Shown here piece after piece: positions 16,555 through 24,673 of a DNA stretch of 64,000 nt. The notes under the pieces were generated by a model that did no database searches, was not told the DNA's origin, and worked only from the letters and a program-made list of their open reading frames with translations. The stretch is taken from NCBI RefSeq assembly GCF_001679925.1, contig NZ_LYUZ01000136.1:109185-173184 (forward strand). The letters are read 5' to 3'. Origin of the DNA: Leisingera sp. JC1 (lineage in GTDB: Bacteria; Pseudomonadota; Alphaproteobacteria; Rhodobacterales; Rhodobacteraceae). How positions within the stretch are numbered: position 1 is the first letter of the stretch; each line of letters begins with the position of its first letter. The position numbers and the translations under genes are program-made.

Positions 16555-17673
16555 TTACTGCTTCAGCGCCAGTTTCGGCGACAGCACGTCCAGGCCCAGG
16601 GCCTCGCCCACGGCGTAATAGGTCAGCTGGCCTGCGTGCACGTTCAGGCCGTTCAGCAGGTGCGGGTCGTCCTCGCAGGCCTGGCGCCAGCCTTTGTTGG
16701 CCAGGTTCAGCATGAAGGGCAGGGTCGCGTTGCCCAGGGCCTGGGTTGAGGTGCGCGCCACGGCGCCCGGCATGTTGGCGACGCAGTAGTGCATGATGCC
16801 GTCGACTTCATAGATCGGGTCGGCGTGGGTAGTTGCCTTGGAGGTCTCGAAGCAGCCGCCCTGGTCGATGGCGACGTCCACCAGCACTGCGCCCGGCTTC
16901 ATCTCGGACAGCTGTGCGCGGGACACCAGTTTCGGCGCTGCGGCACCAGGGACCAGAACCGCGCCGATCACCATGTCAGCCTCGCGCACCAGCTCAGCGG
17001 TGGCGCCGGCGGTGGAGTACTGGTTCTTGAAGGTGCGGCCGAAGACGTCGTCCAGATACTTCAGGCGGGTCAGCGAGCGGTCGAGGATGGTGACATCCGC
17101 GCCCATGCCGGCCGCGATCTTGGCTGCGTGGGTGCCGACGACGCCGCCGCCGATCACCACCACCTTGGCCGGGGCCACACCGGGCACGCCGCCCATCAGC
17201 ACGCCGCGGCCGCCATTGGCCTTCTGCAGGGTCCAGCTGCCGACCTGGGGTGCCAGGCGGCCAGCCACTTCCGACATCGGCGCCAGCAGCGGCAGGCCGC
17301 CGCGGTCGTCGGTGACGGTCTCGTAAGCAATTGCTGTACAACCGCTTTCCAGCAGGTCCTTGGTCTGCTCCGGATCGGGTGCCAGGTGCAGGTAGGTGAA
17401 CAGCAGCTGGTTTTCGCGCAGCATCTTACGCTCAACCGCCTGCGGCTCCTTCACCTTGACGATCATGTCGGCGGTGGCAAAGATTTCCTCGGCGGTGTCC
17501 AGGATCACGGCACCGGCGGAGACATAGTCCTCGTCGGTGAAGCCTGCGCCCATGCCGGCGCCTTGCTGGATGACAACCTCGTGGCCGCGCAGGACGGCCT
17601 CGCGGGCGGCGTCCGGGGTCATGCCGACGCGGAATTCCTGCGGTTTGATTTCGGTGGGGCAGCCGATTTTCAT
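16555..17673 (-). CDS. ald: alanine dehydrogenase
   Basis: 372 residues, full length. It catalyses reversible NAD-dependent oxidative deamination of L-alanine to pyruvate and ammonia. Visible landmarks: N-terminal [20 protein letters not shown], substrate-binding Lys in MIVKVKEPQ, catalytic His in TYLHLAPD, the Rossmann loop [20 protein letters not shown] and the late [14 protein letters not shown]. It is divergent from an Lrp-type regulator with a palindromic site between them, the classic alanine-induced arrangement. Confidence 0.95.
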   Translation of the reverse strand: MKIGCPTEIKPQEFRVGMTPDAAREAVLRGHEVVIQQGAGMGAGFTDEDYVSAGAVILDTAEEIFATADMIVKVKEPQAVERKMLRENQLLFTYLHLAPDPEQTKDLLESGCTAIAYETVTDDRGGLPLLAPMSEVAGRLAPQVGSWTLQKANGGRGVLMGGVPGVAPAKVVVIGGGVVGTHAAKIAAGMGADVTILDRSLTRLKYLDDVFGRTFKNQYSTAGATAELVREADMVIGAVLVPGAAAPKLVSRAQLSEMKPGAVLVDVAIDQGGCFETSKATTHADPIYEVDGIMHYCVANMPGAVARTSTQALGNATLPFMLNLANKGWRQACEDDPHLLNGLNVHAGQLTYYAVGEALGLDVLSPKLALKQ

Positions 17674-17763
17674 GTGAGTATCTCCTCAAAACTCTCTGCG
17701 GTCATAATGCCGCAGGCAGCCCGGAATGTGCTGCTTATTTGGGCAAAATAAAAACATGCCTTT

Positions 17764-17776
17764 CGAAGATTCTTCG
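17764..17776. promoter_or_regulatory. candidate Lrp-type operator between ald and its regulator
   Basis: CGAAGATTCTTCG is a 13-base inverted repeat (CGAAGA / TCTTCG around T). A partial second copy, GATCTTCGC, lies at 17801-17809, about 35 bases away on the regulator side. The spacing of a few helical turns would suit an octameric Lrp-type protein. Confidence 0.5.
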
Positions 17777-17812
17777 CGTATATTAGCGGAACACAGCAAG
17801 GATCTTCGCAAA

Positions 17813-18271
17813 ATGTCGCTGGACGAAACAGATCGTCGCATTCTCTCGGTGCTGCAAAAGCAGGGGCGTATCTCCAACGCGGACCTGTCGGAGCGGGTGA
17901 ACCTGTCCGCCTCGGCCTGCCACAGGCGGGTGCAGCGGCTGGAGGCGGAGGGTTATATCCGCGATTATGTCGCCTTGTTGGATGCGCGCAAGATGAACGT
18001 GCCGTCGACGGTGTTCGTGGAGATCACCCTGTCCGGTCAGGCGGATGAGGTGCTGGATGCGTTTGAGAAAGCCGTGTCGCGGATTCCGGATGTGCTGGAA
18101 TGCCACCTGATGGCAGGCACCGCTGACTACATTCTCAAGGTGGTGGCGGAGAACACCGAGGATTTCGCCCGAATCCACCGCCAGCACTTGGCGCGGCTTC
18201 CGGGGGTGGCGCAGATGCAGTCGAGCTTTGCGCTGCGCACGGTGTTCAAGACCACGGCACTGCCGGTCTGA
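17813..18271 (+). CDS. Lrp/AsnC-family regulator, probable regulator of ald
   Basis: 152 residues. The N-terminal helix-turn-helix is LDETDRRILSVLQKQGRISNADLSERVNLS followed by ACHRRVQRLEAEGYI; the C-terminal RAM (ligand-binding) domain covers about 65-145 with VLECHLMAGTADYILKV. The ATG giving MSLDETDRR is the family-typical start; the frame stays open upstream. Divergence from ald makes alanine-responsive control of ald the most likely role. Confidence 0.88.
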   Translation: MSLDETDRRILSVLQKQGRISNADLSERVNLSASACHRRVQRLEAEGYIRDYVALLDARKMNVPSTVFVEITLSGQADEVLDAFEKAVSRIPDVLECHLMAGTADYILKVVAENTEDFARIHRQHLARLPGVAQMQSSFALRTVFKTTALPV

Positions 18272-18297
18272 AGCGGGATTCCGGTGGGGTGACATGC

Positions 18298-18326
18298 GTG
18301 CACCCCCTGTGCACCCCCTGTACACC
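18298..18326. repeat. short tandem repeat
   Basis: GTGCACCCCCT occurs twice in tandem (18298-18308 and 18309-18319), followed by the partial copy GTACACC. It sits between the convergent Lrp-type and CPBP genes. Confidence 0.7.
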
Positions 18327-18339
18327 GGTGCGGCAGATT

Positions 18340-19188
18340 TCAGGCCGGGCCGGGGTAGGTGAACAGCACGAGGTGGGTGAGGTTGAAGGCAAAGTGCATC
18401 GCCACCGGCACCCGGAACCGCCCAGTGCCCCAATAGCCCAGCCCGCAGGCCAGCCCCAAGAGCGCGGCAAAAGCGGCCACCGCGGGACCGGCGCCGATGT
18501 GGGCGAGGCCGAACAGCAGGCTGGCGGCGGCGATGCCCGCGGCAGGCCCGAAACGGCGGCAAAGACCCTGCTGCAGGTAGCCGCGGAAGAAGGCTTCCTC
18601 TGCCAGACAGGTGAGCAGCAGGTTTGAAGCCACCCACAGGGGGAGCCAGTCAGGCAGCGACGGCTCCAGTTCCAGCGCGCCGGTCAGGAGGGCCAGCGGC
18701 AGCAGCGCGGCAAGGAGTAGCAGGCCGGACAGGAAGGCGGGTTTGCCTGCCGGATCCTGGCGCTGCAGCAGCGCAGGCCAGGCCAGCAGTAGGGCGAAGA
18801 ACACCAGCGGCTTGTCGAGGTTCAGGTGCAGGGAGTACGGCGCGCTGGCGGGACCGGCCTGCATCTGGTCCAGGATCAGAAGGTTGTGCACTCCTGGCAG
18901 CAGATGTGCGCCAATCGCCAGCGACCACAGCACCAGTACCGCGTGGCCGATGAGCGCGGCCGGGCCGCGGGTGCGGGGGATGAATGCGGCAAGCAGCAGG
19001 CCGGCGGCCATCGCCATCAGCGCGATTGGTTCCAGATGCCCGAGGGCCAAAGCAACACCGCCGAAGGCGGCAAGCAGGGCAAAGGCCGGCCCGTGCTGCC
19101 CGCACCAGCCGGCAGCAAGCGCCGCCATCAGGATCAGCCAGGGCCAGGTTTGCGGCAGGGTGGATAGAACAAAGCTCATGGCCTGCAC
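18340..19188 (-). CDS. CPBP-family intramembrane metalloprotease
   Basis: 282 residues, very hydrophobic with about eight membrane segments. The Abi/CPBP motifs are in order: EEAFFRGYLQ (about 195), FGLAHIGAG (about 225) and HFAFN (about 264). These Glu and His residues form the catalytic metal site in Rce1-like enzymes. The substrate is unknown. A second ATG three codons in is an alternative start. Confidence 0.85.
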   Translation of the reverse strand: MQAMSFVLSTLPQTWPWLILMAALAAGWCGQHGPAFALLAAFGGVALALGHLEPIALMAMAAGLLLAAFIPRTRGPAALIGHAVLVLWSLAIGAHLLPGVHNLLILDQMQAGPASAPYSLHLNLDKPLVFFALLLAWPALLQRQDPAGKPAFLSGLLLLAALLPLALLTGALELEPSLPDWLPLWVASNLLLTCLAEEAFFRGYLQQGLCRRFGPAAGIAAASLLFGLAHIGAGPAVAAFAALLGLACGLGYWGTGRFRVPVAMHFAFNLTHLVLFTYPGPA

Positions 19189-19372
19189 ATAATCCGCTCA
19201 TCCGGCAGTTTTCCAGCCGGTTGTGCTGCGGTTCTGCGGCTTTTGCGCTTGAACCTGTCCGGGATTTCCGCTTGCCTTGAGGGAAGCTGCAGGCGGGCGG
19301 GTGACATCAAGCCGTCACATGGCGCCGCTAAAAAGCAGGCTTTGCACCACCTGACAAGGAAGGAACCCGCCC

Positions 19373-20290
19373 GTGACCCGCGAATTTGAAACCGCCTCCC
19401 TCGACTGGCTGGAAGCGGAGCTGCAGGACACGCTGGACGAAGACATCGAGATCGAGTTTTCCGAGCCGATGCTGAGCCAGGAGATCCGCAAGGTCTACCG
19501 CGAGCAGCATCCTGAAATGCTCGACCGGCAAGTCTATTTCCGCAACCTGCTGCGGCTGCAGGCGGAGCTGATCAAGGTGCAGGACTGGGTGCAGCACACC
19601 GGCGCCAAGGTCTGCATTCTGATGGAAGGCCGAGACAGTGCCGGCAAGGGCGGGGTGATCAAGCGGATCACCCAGCGGCTGGACCCGCGGGTTGCGCGGG
19701 TGGTGGCACTGCCGGCGCCGAACCGCCGCGAGCAGAGCCAATGGTATTTCCAGCGCTATGTGCCGCATCTGCCCGCAGGCGGCGAGATCGTGCTGTTCGA
19801 CCGCTCCTGGTACAACCGGGCGGGGGTCGAGCGGGTGATGGGCTTTGCCAGCGAGGACCAGGTCGAGCAGTTCTTTCAGGACGTTCCCGAATTCGAGCGG
19901 ATGCTGGTGCGCTCTGGCATTATCCTGCTGAAATACTGGTTCTCGATCACCGATGAGGAACAGCAGCTGCGGTTTTTGATGCGCATCCACGACCCGATGA
20001 AGCAGTGGAAACTGTCGCCGATGGATCTGGAGAGCCGGATCCGCTGGGAACAGTACACCAAGGCCAAGGAGGCGATGTTCAAGCGCACCAACATCCCTGA
20101 GGCGCCCTGGTACATTGTCGAGGGCAACGACAAGAAGCGCGAGCGGCTGAACTGCATCGAGCACCTGCTGACCAAGATCCCCTATGAGGAGGTGCAGCAT
20201 GAGAAGGTCGAGCTGCCGGACCGCAAGTACAACCCGGACTACGAGCGTCAGGTGCTGCCGGATGAGCTGTATGTGCCGAAGATCTACTGA
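19373..20290 (+). CDS. ppk2: polyphosphate kinase 2 (PPK2 family)
   Basis: 305 residues, the length of a one-domain PPK2. Walker A is EGRDSAGKGG (85-94), the lid carries PAPNRREQSQWYFQRYV, and Walker B is VLFDRSWYNRAG (about 144-155). The enzyme moves phosphate between polyphosphate and nucleoside phosphates; whether it prefers mono- or diphosphates cannot be decided here. It starts with GTG about eight bases behind AAGGAAGG. A strong terminator follows. Confidence 0.92.
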   Translation: MTREFETASLDWLEAELQDTLDEDIEIEFSEPMLSQEIRKVYREQHPEMLDRQVYFRNLLRLQAELIKVQDWVQHTGAKVCILMEGRDSAGKGGVIKRITQRLDPRVARVVALPAPNRREQSQWYFQRYVPHLPAGGEIVLFDRSWYNRAGVERVMGFASEDQVEQFFQDVPEFERMLVRSGIILLKYWFSITDEEQQLRFLMRIHDPMKQWKLSPMDLESRIRWEQYTKAKEAMFKRTNIPEAPWYIVEGNDKKRERLNCIEHLLTKIPYEEVQHEKVELPDRKYNPDYERQVLPDELYVPKIY

Positions 20291-20306
20291 GGCCTGACCG
20301 GCACGG

Positions 20307-20335
20307 AAAAGGGGCGCCGCGGCGCCCCCTTTGGT
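20307..20335. terminator. bidirectional terminator between ppk2 and the CAP-RTX gene
   Basis: GGGGCGCC and GGCGCCCC form a tight stem (20311-20328), with A-rich sequence on the left and CTTTGGTG on the right, suiting two convergent genes. Confidence 0.75.
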
Positions 20336-20358
20336 GTTTGCCCGGCGGGGATAAGGGA

Positions 20359-21489
20359 TCAGAACAGGAAGTCGCCGGAGCTGAGGTCCTGTTCCGTGAT
20401 GCCAGTCAGCAGCATGCTGTCGCCGTTGCCGTCTGTGATCAGCAGCCCGTTTGCGGTCTGGCTGGTGTGATTGGTCATCAGGTCGCTGAAGCTGGTGATG
20501 CCATCGGCCGGCCGGAGGTTGATGCGCTCGCCAGAAATGCTGGGGTCAAAGTCGGCAACCGTGTCGTCGCCGGAAGAAAACACAAAGAGGTCTCCGCCGC
20601 CGCCACCTGTCAGGAGGTCATTGTCGTTGCCGCCGTTCAGCGTATCGTTCGCAGCGCCGCCCCACAGCTTGTCGTTTCCGTTGCCGCCGTGAAGCGTGTC
20701 TCTGCCATTGCCGCCCCAAAGCCGGTCAAACCCGCCGTTGCCCAGGAGGCGGTCATTGCCGCTGTAGCCGTAAACCTTGTCATTACCGCCGTCGCCGCTA
20801 AGGTCGTCGTTTCCGTTGCCGCCGTCCAGGGTGTCCGAGTGCGCGCCTCCCCGCAGCGTGTCGGCTCCGTCACCGCCTGACAGCGTGTCACTGCCGTCGT
20901 TGCCGTTGATGATGTCGCCTCCTGAGCTGCCCGTCAGCTGGTCGTCGCCCGCCAGGCCGCTGAGGGTGCCGGCGCTGGAGAGAACAAGGACATCATTGCC
21001 GCTGGTGGGCTGGCTGCCGCCGCCGGAGCCGGTGTCGAGCTGCAGCTGCGCGCTGGTCTTGGCGAAATTCTGGGTCACCATAACTGCGTCCCAGCCGTCA
21101 AAGTTGCCCTGTTCGATCCCGATGCCGATGACCTCGACGTTGGCGTTCAGGATATTGGCGCGGTGGCCGGGGCTGTTCATCAGCGCGTTGTGCAGGTCGA
21201 TGACGTCATCGGCGAGGCCGGGGGCGCCGCGTTCGCTTTGCCAGGCGATGTTTTCCGCCCAGGTCCAGCTGCCGGAAAAGACAAATCCTGCGTCCTCCAT
21301 CCGGTCGCCTGCGCTGGAGCCGCCTGCGCCGGTGTGGGAAAACACATCCTGCTGCAGCATCCAATCGCTGTGATCCTCGGCGGATTCATTGAGGCGCAGC
21401 TCCAGCTGAACCGGATTGAGCCCGCGCGATGTGCGCTCCGCGTTGATCAGATCGAGCATCTGACGCTCGAGATCGCTTGCCTGTGACAT
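20359..21489 (-). CDS. secreted CAP-domain protein with RTX calcium-binding repeats
   Basis: 376 residues in two parts. Residues about 8-145 are a CAP (SCP/PR-1) domain: MLDLINAERTSRGLNPVQ, the active-site-like HSDWMLQQDVFSHTG, ENIAW, and HNALMNSPGHRANILN. Residues about 160-310 are glycine-aspartate nonapeptide repeats of the RTX type (for example GGDGADTLRGG, GGNGNDDLSGDGGND), which fold on calcium. The C-terminus ends in hydrophobic residues, as in type I secretion substrates, and there is no N-terminal signal peptide. No secretion ABC genes are adjacent. Its role outside the cell is unknown. Confidence 0.88.
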   Translation of the reverse strand: MSQASDLERQMLDLINAERTSRGLNPVQLELRLNESAEDHSDWMLQQDVFSHTGAGGSSAGDRMEDAGFVFSGSWTWAENIAWQSERGAPGLADDVIDLHNALMNSPGHRANILNANVEVIGIGIEQGNFDGWDAVMVTQNFAKTSAQLQLDTGSGGGSQPTSGNDVLVLSSAGTLSGLAGDDQLTGSSGGDIINGNDGSDTLSGGDGADTLRGGAHSDTLDGGNGNDDLSGDGGNDKVYGYSGNDRLLGNGGFDRLWGGNGRDTLHGGNGNDKLWGGAANDTLNGGNDNDLLTGGGGGDLFVFSSGDDTVADFDPSISGERINLRPADGITSFSDLMTNHTSQTANGLLITDGNGDSMLLTGITEQDLSSGDFLF

Positions 21490-22121
21490 TGTAAACTGCT
21501 CCGTGAGTGAGCCGGCTGTGCGGCGGTGCCCTGATCCGTTAACGAATTTTCAGGGCGTAAAAAGGGCAGCAATGTGCAGGCGGCGCTTAACGGCAAAGCT
21601 CTGCCCGAAGTGCGGTTATGGTACGCGGATTCCTGCGTATCCGGCCTGAAACCCCGCCTGCAGCGCGGTTGCGGGTGCCGCGGCGGCCGGAGGCCGGCTG
21701 GCGGGTGAGGGGCAGTATCCGGGATTCGGGGGGGGCGCCAGAGAGGTCCAGGGCAGCGGCGGTGAACGGGGAGGGCAAACGAACCGGACGCTGCCGGGGG
21801 GAAATGGCAGCGTCCGGAAAAAATGGAAACCCTGAAAGATGAGCCTTGTTTGCAGGGACCAAGACTGGCGCCGGTTACAAGGGGGAAGCGCCGCTTGCCC
21901 AGGGTTTCGGAGAACCGGGTGTTCCAATCCCGGCCGGCGGGGCAATGGTTAGGGAAACGCAACTGATCTGCCCTGCCGTGAATCTGTGTATAGCAGAAGG
22001 TGGCAGAGAAATACACCCTAAAGATGTATTTGTGGTCAATTTGACATTTTTACGTGTGCCGTTCGAGGGAGCCCGGCACGGCGCGGTGCGCGATCAGCCG
22101 AAAGAGGTGCCACAAATGACA
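21490..22121. other. long gene-free region
   Basis: I find no supportable gene in these roughly 630 bases. Open frames here have no recognisable content or start site. The region holds the upstream sequence of the CAP-RTX gene, a strong hairpin (21784-21817), and an AT-richer patch at about 21975-22060 that differs from its neighbours. Confidence 0.5.
21784..21817. repeat. 12-base-pair perfect hairpin of unknown role
   Basis: CCGGACGCTGCC (21784-21795) and GGCAGCGTCCGG (21806-21817) pair exactly across a ten-base loop. It is followed by AAAAAA on the plus strand and lacks a T-run in either direction, so it is not a canonical terminator. It lies about 295 bases from the CAP-RTX start. Confidence 0.6.
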
Positions 22122-22150
22122 AACCCCCGGGCAGGGCCGCGGGGGTTGTC
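22120..22150 (-). terminator. terminator of rpsU
   Basis: AACCCCCG (22122-22129) pairs with CGGGGGTT (22140-22147). Read leftward, the stem ends in GGGGGTTTGTCATTT. The T-run is interrupted, but the position after rpsU is right. Confidence 0.6.
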
Positions 22151-22216
22151 TGATCTTTTAGCGGCGGATCCAGGGACCTGCCATAGTGCTGTCCAAAGCT
22201 GGAGAGCGGGGCCGGC

Positions 22217-22423
22217 TTACAGCAGACCTTCGCGCTGGGCTTTCTTGCGTGCCAGTTTACGGGCACGGCGGATCGCTTCAGCTTTCTCGCGCGCTTTTTT
22301 CTCGGACGGCTTCTCGAAATGTTGCTTGAGCTTCATTTCACGGAAGACGCCTTCACGCTGCAGCTTTTTCTTCAGGGCACGAAGCGCCTGATCGACGTTG
22401 TTGTCGCGAACACTAACCTGCAT
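22217..22423 (-). CDS. rpsU: 30S ribosomal protein bS21
   Basis: 68 residues, full length. It begins [20 protein letters not shown] and ends in a strongly basic helix ([17 protein letters not shown]). It binds the 30S platform near the anti-Shine-Dalgarno helix. AAAGGTGG lies nine bases before the ATG. It has a plausible vegetative promoter and is divergent from coq9. Confidence 0.95.
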   Translation of the reverse strand: MQVSVRDNNVDQALRALKKKLQREGVFREMKLKQHFEKPSEKKAREKAEAIRRARKLARKKAQREGLL

Positions 22424-22475
22424 GTGGTTTTCACCACCTTTCTAAGTTGAGTTGCAAGGATTTGCAGGAGGTGGC

Positions 22476-22504
22476 CGTATAGCAAAGCGCGCATATTTTG
22501 TCTA
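22476..22504 (-). promoter_or_regulatory. candidate vegetative promoter of rpsU
   Basis: On the minus strand TAGACA is followed after exactly 17 bases by TATACG, a reasonable -35/-10 pair about 50 bases before the rpsU start. Confidence 0.4.
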
Positions 22505-22539
22505 GTAGGGTATCAGGACGCTGCCAGCGGGAGGCTGAG

Positions 22540-23241
22540 ATGACCAAGGACCACGATCACGCACCGGACGGTATCAAGGATAAACTGCTGGATGCGGCGC
22601 TGAATCATGTGCCGTTTGACGGCTGGTCGGAGGTGACGTTCCGCGCCGCCTGCCAGGATGCGGATGTGCCGGAGGTGCTGGCCCATGCGGTCTGCCCGCG
22701 CGGCGGTGTCGACCTGGCGCTGGCGTTTCACGCCCGCGGCGATTCGCGGATGCTGGAGCGGCTTGAGGCCGAGGACCTGTCGGGGATGCGGTTCCGCGAC
22801 AAGGTGGCGGCAGCGGTGCGGTTCCGGCTGGAAGCGGTCGAGGACAAGGAGGCGGTGCGCCGGGGCACCACGCTGCTGGCGCTGCCGCAATATGCCGGCG
22901 ACGGCGTCAAGGCGATCTGGACCACCTGCGACCTGATCTGGGACACACTGGGCGACGGGTCGGACGATCTGAACTGGTACACCAAGCGCGCGACGCTGGC
23001 AGGTGTCTATTCCGCCACCGTACTGTTCTGGCTGGGCGATGACAGCCTGGAGCATCAGGCGACCTGGGATTTTCTCGACCGGCGCATCGATAACGTGATG
23101 AACTTCGAAAAGCTGAAGGCCGGTCTGCAGAAGAACCCTCTGTTGAAACCGCTTCTGGTAGGGCCGAACTGGCTGGCCGAGCAGATCAAGCCGCCGAAGG
23201 GGCGCGATGATCTGCCGGGGTCGGTTGATCCGCGGCGCTGA
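22540..23241 (+). CDS. coq9: COQ9-family ubiquinone biosynthesis protein
   Basis: 233 residues. It has a TetR-like helical fold with an early IKDKLLDAALNHVPFDGWSEVTFRAAC segment and a C-terminal COQ9 domain (WYTKRATLAGVYSATVLFWLGDDS, then TWDFLDRRIDNVMNFEKLK). The family binds lipids and supports the Coq7-type hydroxylation step of ubiquinone synthesis. The ATG after GGGAGGC is preferred over an upstream start. No other ubiquinone genes are adjacent. Confidence 0.88.
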   Translation: MTKDHDHAPDGIKDKLLDAALNHVPFDGWSEVTFRAACQDADVPEVLAHAVCPRGGVDLALAFHARGDSRMLERLEAEDLSGMRFRDKVAAAVRFRLEAVEDKEAVRRGTTLLALPQYAGDGVKAIWTTCDLIWDTLGDGSDDLNWYTKRATLAGVYSATVLFWLGDDSLEHQATWDFLDRRIDNVMNFEKLKAGLQKNPLLKPLLVGPNWLAEQIKPPKGRDDLPGSVDPRR

Positions 23242-23489
23242 GGGGGCAGGCACGAGGGCGGATGCCTGTCTGCTGGCGGCACCAGGCTTGCCGTCGACCA
23301 AAACGCACATGCGTGCATCTTGCTGCGGATGGCGGGATAGAGCCCGGAGCGGCGAATGCTGCGAAGGCTTTAGGCGGCTGCTATGGGGGCATATCCGGCG
23401 ACTGCGGATGAACGTTCGTGCCGTGAGGTGCAGCTGAAGCCGTGCCTGCCGGAAGCAGGCACGCCGCAGAGGCTTAAGAAATCCGCGTG

Positions 23490-23870
23490 TTACTCAGTTC
23501 CGCCGGTCAAATCCTGCGCAAGCATCAGCGCATTGCCGTCGAGGTCGTAGAAAGTCGCGGTTTTGACCATGCCCTCGACGACATCCGTCTCGCCATCAAA
23601 TTTGACGTTGGCCTGCTCCAGTTTCTGCCGGGCAGAATCCAGATCAGCGATCCCAAAGACTGGCACGCAGTTGCCGGGTGCTGGCTTGGTGTGCTCGCCA
23701 AGGCCGATAGCAACACCGGGCGTGTTCGTCCGAAGCTCGGACCAGCCCGCCTCATCAGCATGATAAAGCAACTCAAATCCCAGCATGGTTTCGTACCAGT
23801 TTGCGCTCGCGTGGCGATCCTTGACTGACATTGCAATGGTGATGGTTTGGTCGACTGCAATCAGTGACAT
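23490..23870 (-). CDS. glyoxalase/VOC-superfamily protein
   Basis: 126 residues of one VOC domain: paired beta-alpha-beta modules with SVKDRHASANWYETMLGFEL and a second half with FYDLDGNALMLAQDL. The C-terminal part keeps the FxDxxGN pattern of glyoxalase/dioxygenase relatives. AAGGAAAG precedes the ATG. It is divergent from the tandem winged-helix gene, with only 39 bases between the two starts, so they are very likely co-regulated. The substrate is unknown. Confidence 0.82.
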   Translation of the reverse strand: MSLIAVDQTITIAMSVKDRHASANWYETMLGFELLYHADEAGWSELRTNTPGVAIGLGEHTKPAPGNCVPVFGIADLDSARQKLEQANVKFDGETDVVEGMVKTATFYDLDGNALMLAQDLTGGTE

Positions 23871-23892
23871 GGGCTTTCCTTATGACTAAAAA

Positions 23893-23907
23893 TATACTAA
23901 CTATACT
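23893..23907. promoter_or_regulatory. direct repeat in the VOC / winged-helix divergent promoter
   Basis: TATACT occurs at 23893-23898 and 23902-23907, nine bases apart, inside a very AT-rich 39-base intergenic region. Either copy could be a -10 element, and together they could be an operator for the adjacent regulator. Confidence 0.4.
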
Positions 23908-23909
23908 TT

Positions 23910-24455
23910 ATGGACATTGGAGCACTTGTCAACATCACGTCGAAGGCTTGGGCGATGCCTATACTCTCGTGCCTGCATTCGGGCATTGCCGGACGGCAAG
24001 CGCCCCTGCTGGCCGCGACGGGAGCAGGCAGGACCGCCTTTGCGCAAAGCATGGATCACCTGATCGAAATCGGATTGATTGAGCGAAACCCTGGGTATGG
24101 TCATCCGCTGCGCCCGGAATTCCGCCTTACGCAGCCGGGGATTGCGGCGGCGGCCATTGCCCATAAAATTCACGGTGTTTCGAAAAAGGAAGATCAGCCT
24201 TTGCTGCGCCGCTCATGGACTTTGCCGGTTCTGACATCGCTCCACACACCAAGCCAATTCAGCGGCATCAAGCGAACCCTGCCGGCGATAACAGACCGGG
24301 CGTTGTCGCAATCATTGAAATCCATGGAGGCAAGGAATTGGGTGTGCCGCAGCGTGGACAGTGCCGCCCGCCCGCCGAGGTCCATTTATTGTGCGGTGAA
24401 CACTGGCGGCCGGATCAGCAGGCTTATTGCACCTGAAATTAGCTTCAATTTATAG
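23910..24455 (+). CDS. regulator with two tandem HxlR/MarR-like winged-helix domains
   Basis: 181 residues that look like an internal duplication. The first unit, about 11-82, reads SKAWAMPILSCLHSGIAG, a helix AFAQSMDHLIEIGLIERN, then a wing RPEFRLTQPG. The second, about 100-172, reads RRSWTLPVLTSLHTPSQFSGIKRTL, a helix ALSQSLKSMEARNWVCRS, then YCAVNTGGR. Both match the W-x(2)-P/PI-L-x(2)-L plus recognition-helix layout of HxlR-type regulators. No Shine-Dalgarno sequence precedes the ATG, so the transcript may be nearly leaderless. The likely target is the divergent VOC gene. Confidence 0.6.
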   Translation: MDIGALVNITSKAWAMPILSCLHSGIAGRQAPLLAATGAGRTAFAQSMDHLIEIGLIERNPGYGHPLRPEFRLTQPGIAAAAIAHKIHGVSKKEDQPLLRRSWTLPVLTSLHTPSQFSGIKRTLPAITDRALSQSLKSMEARNWVCRSVDSAARPPRSIYCAVNTGGRISRLIAPEISFNL

Positions 24456-24673
24456 AAACGGTTGTTGGTTGAAAGATGGCGGCAGTCAGGAAAGTCCGCA
24501 CCGCTGCTCCAGTACCGGCCGAAGTTCTGTGTCAGCATTTGTAATGCCGCTCTGACAGATGCCTGCTGCCAGCGCGGCCACTCCGCATTCCGCCCCAACT
24601 GCGGCGCCTTTGCTGTTTGCGCTCACTCTGCCGGATGCTAGGCAGAGGGCAAGGATCAGGAGGATATCAGCCG

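Noticed and set aside
18298-18326. Short direct repeats that might suggest a CRISPR or phase-variable tract
   Set aside because: Only two full 11-base units plus a partial one, without spacers, and they lie between two convergent genes, not in a coding or promoter region.
21840-21960. Possible tRNA (GTTCCAATCCC resembles a T-arm)
   Set aside because: No acceptor stem, anticodon arm or D-arm pairs could be placed around it on either strand.
21846-22391. Open frame of 181 codons across the rpsU terminator and gene
   Set aside because: It is antisense to rpsU in its second half, has no recognisable content and no convincing ribosome-binding site.
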